DNA of 14,436 bases, taken from NCBI GenBank assembly GCA_016748015.1, contig JAAOMT010000424.1, positions 1 through 14,436 of the forward strand. Direction: 5' to 3'. Below the pieces are notes generated by a model that worked only from the letters and a program-made list of their open reading frames with translations, made no database searches and was not told where the DNA came from. The translations under genes and the position numbers were made by a program. Positions 12,055-14,436 of this stretch are shown here, piece after piece; the first letter of the stretch is position 1, and each line of letters opens with the position of its first letter. Source of the stretch: Geosiphon pyriformis. Its lineage: Eukaryota; Glomeromycota; Glomeromycetes; Archaeosporales; Geosiphonaceae.

Positions 12055-13429
12055 ATGCCCTTAAAATCATCACTTTACATCAAAAAGCAATTAGAAAGTC
12101 GTTTATTTCAGTTCTACTTCATCGCTTTTCTTTTTGTATTCAAGTTCACCTTGGTAATAAGACAATGGAGCTTCTCCCAATATTCTGACAATCTTCCAGT
12201 AACGGATCTTTCAAGGCTTGCTCGAGCAGAAAATAATTCCCATGAAAATCCTATGATCCAACAATTAAAAATTTTAACAGAGCTAAATTTGGAAAGCGAA
12301 GAAAAATTTTTAACCGAAAAAAATATCTCACAACCATTAAATTTCTTAAATTTTAACAAAAGAAATTATAAACTCTCTCTTTCTGAATTAAATGGGGAAA
12401 TTATTTTATTGAAACAATACACAACTTTGGCTATGGCTACTTATTGTCTTAGTGAAACGCAAGCTATTGGCTCAGGAATCTATGGTATTTTATTTGAGAA
12501 TTAGCAGGTGTGATTTCCCCAAATTTTGTCGTGACAGAATGGTTTAAACTCTTTTGCAGCGGGCATTGTTTTTTATGGGAGAACTGTAATTATCGCCGTA
12601 AGAGGCGAGCCATTAGGAAATGAGGAATACTGGGGAATTAGGCAAAATATCTTGGTTCCTTATCCTCGGATCACTGGGGCAAAAATCGACTATGAGTTTA
12701 AGAGTCGTTTTGAGAGCATAAAACCGAAATTTATAGAGTTTTATGATACTCACGTTAAAAATAAAGATATTAAACATGTTATCGGAGTTGGACATGGTTC
12801 GGGTGGTGGTAAGAAGCTTATAGAATTTCTAAAATTAAAATGTATTTAAAATGTTTCAATTTAATAACAATTTAAATACTACTCGCTTTTAATTTTTAAT
12901 ATTTCAGTATATGTTTTGCTTGGAATGCTAGAATTAATAGCGCTCAACATTAAACAAAAGTTGAGTGTATTTACTTTAGGACAACCTCGTGTTGGCAATC
13001 GCCAGTTTGCACATTATTTGAATTCACTCGCCAACACCAAGATTAGAATTTCTCGGATCACTAATATGGATGATTATGTTCCAAGGCTACCATTGAGTAA
13101 TTCCAACTCATTTTACACCCATACGCTTCTGGAAAATTGGATTGAGGCAGATGATTGCTTGTGTGCTACCGGAAAGGTATTCGCTTGTGCGGGGCCACAA
13201 TCAGGGCTAGATAATTTTGTCGAAGAGAGTCCAGTAAATATTCTCAAGGTTTCCATAAAATTTAAAGGATTATTTATGTTAATCATCTTCATCTTCATCT
13301 CATTTTCACCTTTGTTTATAGCAATGTAACAACCAATACTCAACCAAGAGCTATGCTGCGCATAATGGTCCTTACTTTGGGATGATGATGCAACGTCCTC
13401 CTGGACAATTTCCATGGCTGATAATCTAA
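12055..13429 (+). CDS. Class 3 lipase-like protein, divergent active site (4 exons, 375 aa)
   Basis: Member of the fungal Lipase_3 alpha/beta-hydrolase family, which hydrolyses acylglycerols. Exons: 12055-12484, 12560-12808, 12908-13248, 13322-13429; introns of 75, 99 and 73 bp are GT-AG and the joined frame is open to TAA. A basic N-terminus and hydrophobic stretch (about 17-36) suggest secretion or a signal anchor. A polar linker follows, then the ATYC motif, beta strand VIIAVRGE (R158, G159, E160), the nucleophile elbow GVGHGSGG (H222-G226), LGQPRVGN, DDYVPRLP (D282, likely catalytic Asp) and HNGPYFG (H354, likely catalytic His). In canonical members the residue after GH is Ser; here it is Gly223, with Ser224 next. 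The oxyanion Ser/Thr after FRG is Glu160. Cysteines in C.C....C and in QCNN near the C-terminus may form disulfides. Activity is therefore doubtful, though the fold appears complete. Confidence 0.87.
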
Positions 13430-13632
13430 GACGGGACTATTATAAACTTTTCTCTCATTCGAATTTAAATTGCTAATTTTCCTCATTAGGTTTCGTGTTT
13501 ACTAAATTATAAGAATCGGATTAAATATATTCATGAAAAGTGGTAAGATATTAATTGTGAATATTTCAATTTTGAAACTTTGGCTTGAGTATCAAAATTC
13601 TAGCTAATACATTGAACCTCTAAATTTTATTA
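13022..13632 (+). repeat. Left arm of large inverted repeat
   Basis: This arm covers the second half of lipase exon 3, intron 3, exon 4 and about 200 bp downstream. Its reverse complement is found at 13781-14436. The left limit 13022 is set only by the window end, so the true arm may be longer. Positions 13022-13393 match the other arm base for base; the first mismatch is at 13394. The match stops at the centre after the words ttgaacctctaaattttatt (13613-13632). Confidence 0.95.
13520..13525 (+). terminator. Possible polyadenylation signal ATTAAA, first lipase copy
   Basis: ATTAAA lies about 91 bp after the TAA of the plus-strand lipase. The matching position in the other arm reads ATCAAA, so the variant signal is not shared. 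It is weak evidence in such AT-rich DNA. Confidence 0.25.
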
Positions 13633-13990
13633 AAACAGAAAAGGTTTTTTATGCAATTTCACATAGAATGTCACCAAGGAAACTTAACAGAAAACTTTCA
13701 ATTTGTAATCTTTTTATCCATTGGATTTGATAAGTATCTCACATGATATTATTACATCCATAGTGATTTGAAGTTGAATAAATAAAATTTAGAGGTTCAA
13801 TGCATTAGCTAAAATTTTGAAGCTCAAGTCAAAGTTTCCAATTTGAAATATTCACAATTAATATCTTGAAATTTTTCGTAAATATATTTGATCTGATTAT
13901 TACAATTGGGTAAACACGAAAACTAATGAAGGGATTAGCAATTTGAATTCAAATGAGAGAAAATTTTAGGCCATTTTTTCTATCTTTGAT

Positions 13991-13996
13991 TTTATT
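13991..13996 (-). terminator. Possible polyadenylation signal AATAAA, second lipase copy
   Basis: A canonical AATAAA on the minus strand, 33 bp after the TAA of the second copy. It lies inside the 46-bp segment found only in this arm, so the two copies may end their transcripts differently. Confidence 0.35.
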
Positions 13997-14028
13997 TAAA
14001 AATTTTTAAGAGCTATAATAGTCTCGTC

Positions 14029-14436
14029 TTAGATAGTCAGCCATGGAAATTGTCCAGGAGGACATTGCATCATCATCCCAAAGTAAGGACCATTATGCGC
14101 AGCATAGCTCTTGGTTGAGTATTGGTTGTTACATTGCTATAAACAAAGGTGAAAATGAGATGAAGATGAAGATGATTAACATAAATAATCCTTTAAATTT
14201 TATGGAAACCTTGAGAATATTTACTGGACTCTCTTCGACAAAATTATCTAGCCCTGATTGTGGCCCCGCACAAGCGAATACCTTTCCGGTAGCACACAAG
14301 CAATCATCTGCCTCAATCCAATTTTCCAGAAGCGTATGGGTGTAAAATGAGTTGGAATTACTCAATGGTAGCCTTGGAACATAATCATCCATATTAGTGA
14401 TCCGAGAAATTCTAATCTTGGTGTTGGCGAGTGAAT
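14029..14436 (-). CDS. Second class 3 lipase copy, 3' part only (cut by window end)
   Basis: Minus-strand copy of the neighbouring lipase gene. Visible exons: 14436-14210 (5' end outside the window) and 14136-14029, with a 73-bp intron between (14209-14137) whose sequence is identical to intron 3 of the first copy. It encodes the equivalent of residues about 261-375, with the DDYVPRLP (Asp) and HNGPYFG (His) motifs intact and the TAA at the same place. Two residues differ: Arg365 is Cys (CGT to TGT) and Ile374 is Thr (ATA to ACT). The nucleophile elbow is not in view, so it cannot be said whether this copy has the canonical serine. It may be a full gene or a truncated duplicate. It lies tail to tail with the first copy, their stops 599 bp apart. 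Confidence 0.85.

Larger units (their letters stand above)
13430..14028. other. Shared 3' region between two convergent lipase copies
   Basis: No gene. It holds the diverged inner parts of both repeat arms and the unique 148-bp spacer 13633-13780, which shows no self-complementarity of note. Both lipase copies transcribe toward it, so both 3' UTRs and polyadenylation sites should lie here. Confidence 0.75.
13781..14436 (-). repeat. Right arm of large inverted repeat
   Basis: Reverse complement of 13022-13632, longer by about 45 bp because of a 46-bp segment (13968-14013) absent from the left arm. The outer 372 bp (14065-14436) are identical to the left arm; the inner part shows many substitutions. 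The arm runs off the window end. Confidence 0.95.

Noticed and set aside
12485-12507. In-frame TAG after exon 1 as the true end of a short lipase N-terminal protein
   Set aside because: A donor at 12485 and acceptor ending at 12559 join the frame exactly across a conserved part of the family fold (GSGIY to AGIVFYG), so the TAG is intronic.
13113-14345. Matching 100-codon antisense frames in both lipase copies (13113-13415 minus and 14043-14345 plus)
   Set aside because: Their near identity follows from the inverted duplication. They run antisense across an intron and two exons of the lipase, so conservation is not evidence of coding.

Overview
The window looks like nuclear DNA of an AT-rich fungus. 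Three genes are broken by short GT-AG introns (67-165 bp), and the intergenic DNA is very AT-rich with many homopolymers, microsatellites and a minisatellite. The gene families (fungal-type oligopeptide transporter, orphan seven-transmembrane receptor, divergent class 3 lipase) and the base composition fit an arbuscular mycorrhizal fungus (Glomeromycotina) best. That placement is an inference; another early-diverging fungus is possible.

Layout, left to right. 1-1642: gene-poor upstream DNA. 1643-4689 (+): a complete OPT-family oligopeptide transporter in 7 exons, 836 residues, with the signature motifs NPGPFN..KEH and KIPPR intact. 4690-6959: extremely AT-rich spacer with a 37-bp minisatellite. 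6960-8520 (-): a complete 7-exon gene for a predicted receptor of 349 residues, with a signal-like N-terminus, seven membrane segments and the TM3/loop-2 cysteine pair. An 83-nt uninterrupted purine tract with nine G-runs lies 39 bp upstream of its start codon. 8521-12054: a long spacer with no convincing gene. 12055-13429 (+): a complete 4-exon class 3 lipase-like gene, 375 residues. 13022-13632 and 13781-14436: two arms of a large inverted repeat around a 148-bp spacer. The right arm carries the 3' half of a second lipase copy on the minus strand, which runs off the window end.

The most notable region is the lipase locus. The two copies sit tail to tail. Their sequence is identical for 372 bp, including an intron, and then diverges sharply from the last exon toward the centre, which suggests gene conversion. 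The first copy lacks the catalytic serine at the expected position (GHGSGG instead of GHSxGG) and has Glu in place of the usual Ser/Thr after the FRG-type oxyanion motif. Asp and His of the triad remain. It may be a pseudo-lipase or an enzyme with altered chemistry.

No operon-like logic links the three genes. Peptide uptake, signal reception and lipid hydrolysis or binding would all fit a host-associated fungus, but the sequence does not show that they work together. All exon boundaries were worked out by hand from frame continuity, splice sites and family motifs; no transcript evidence was available.
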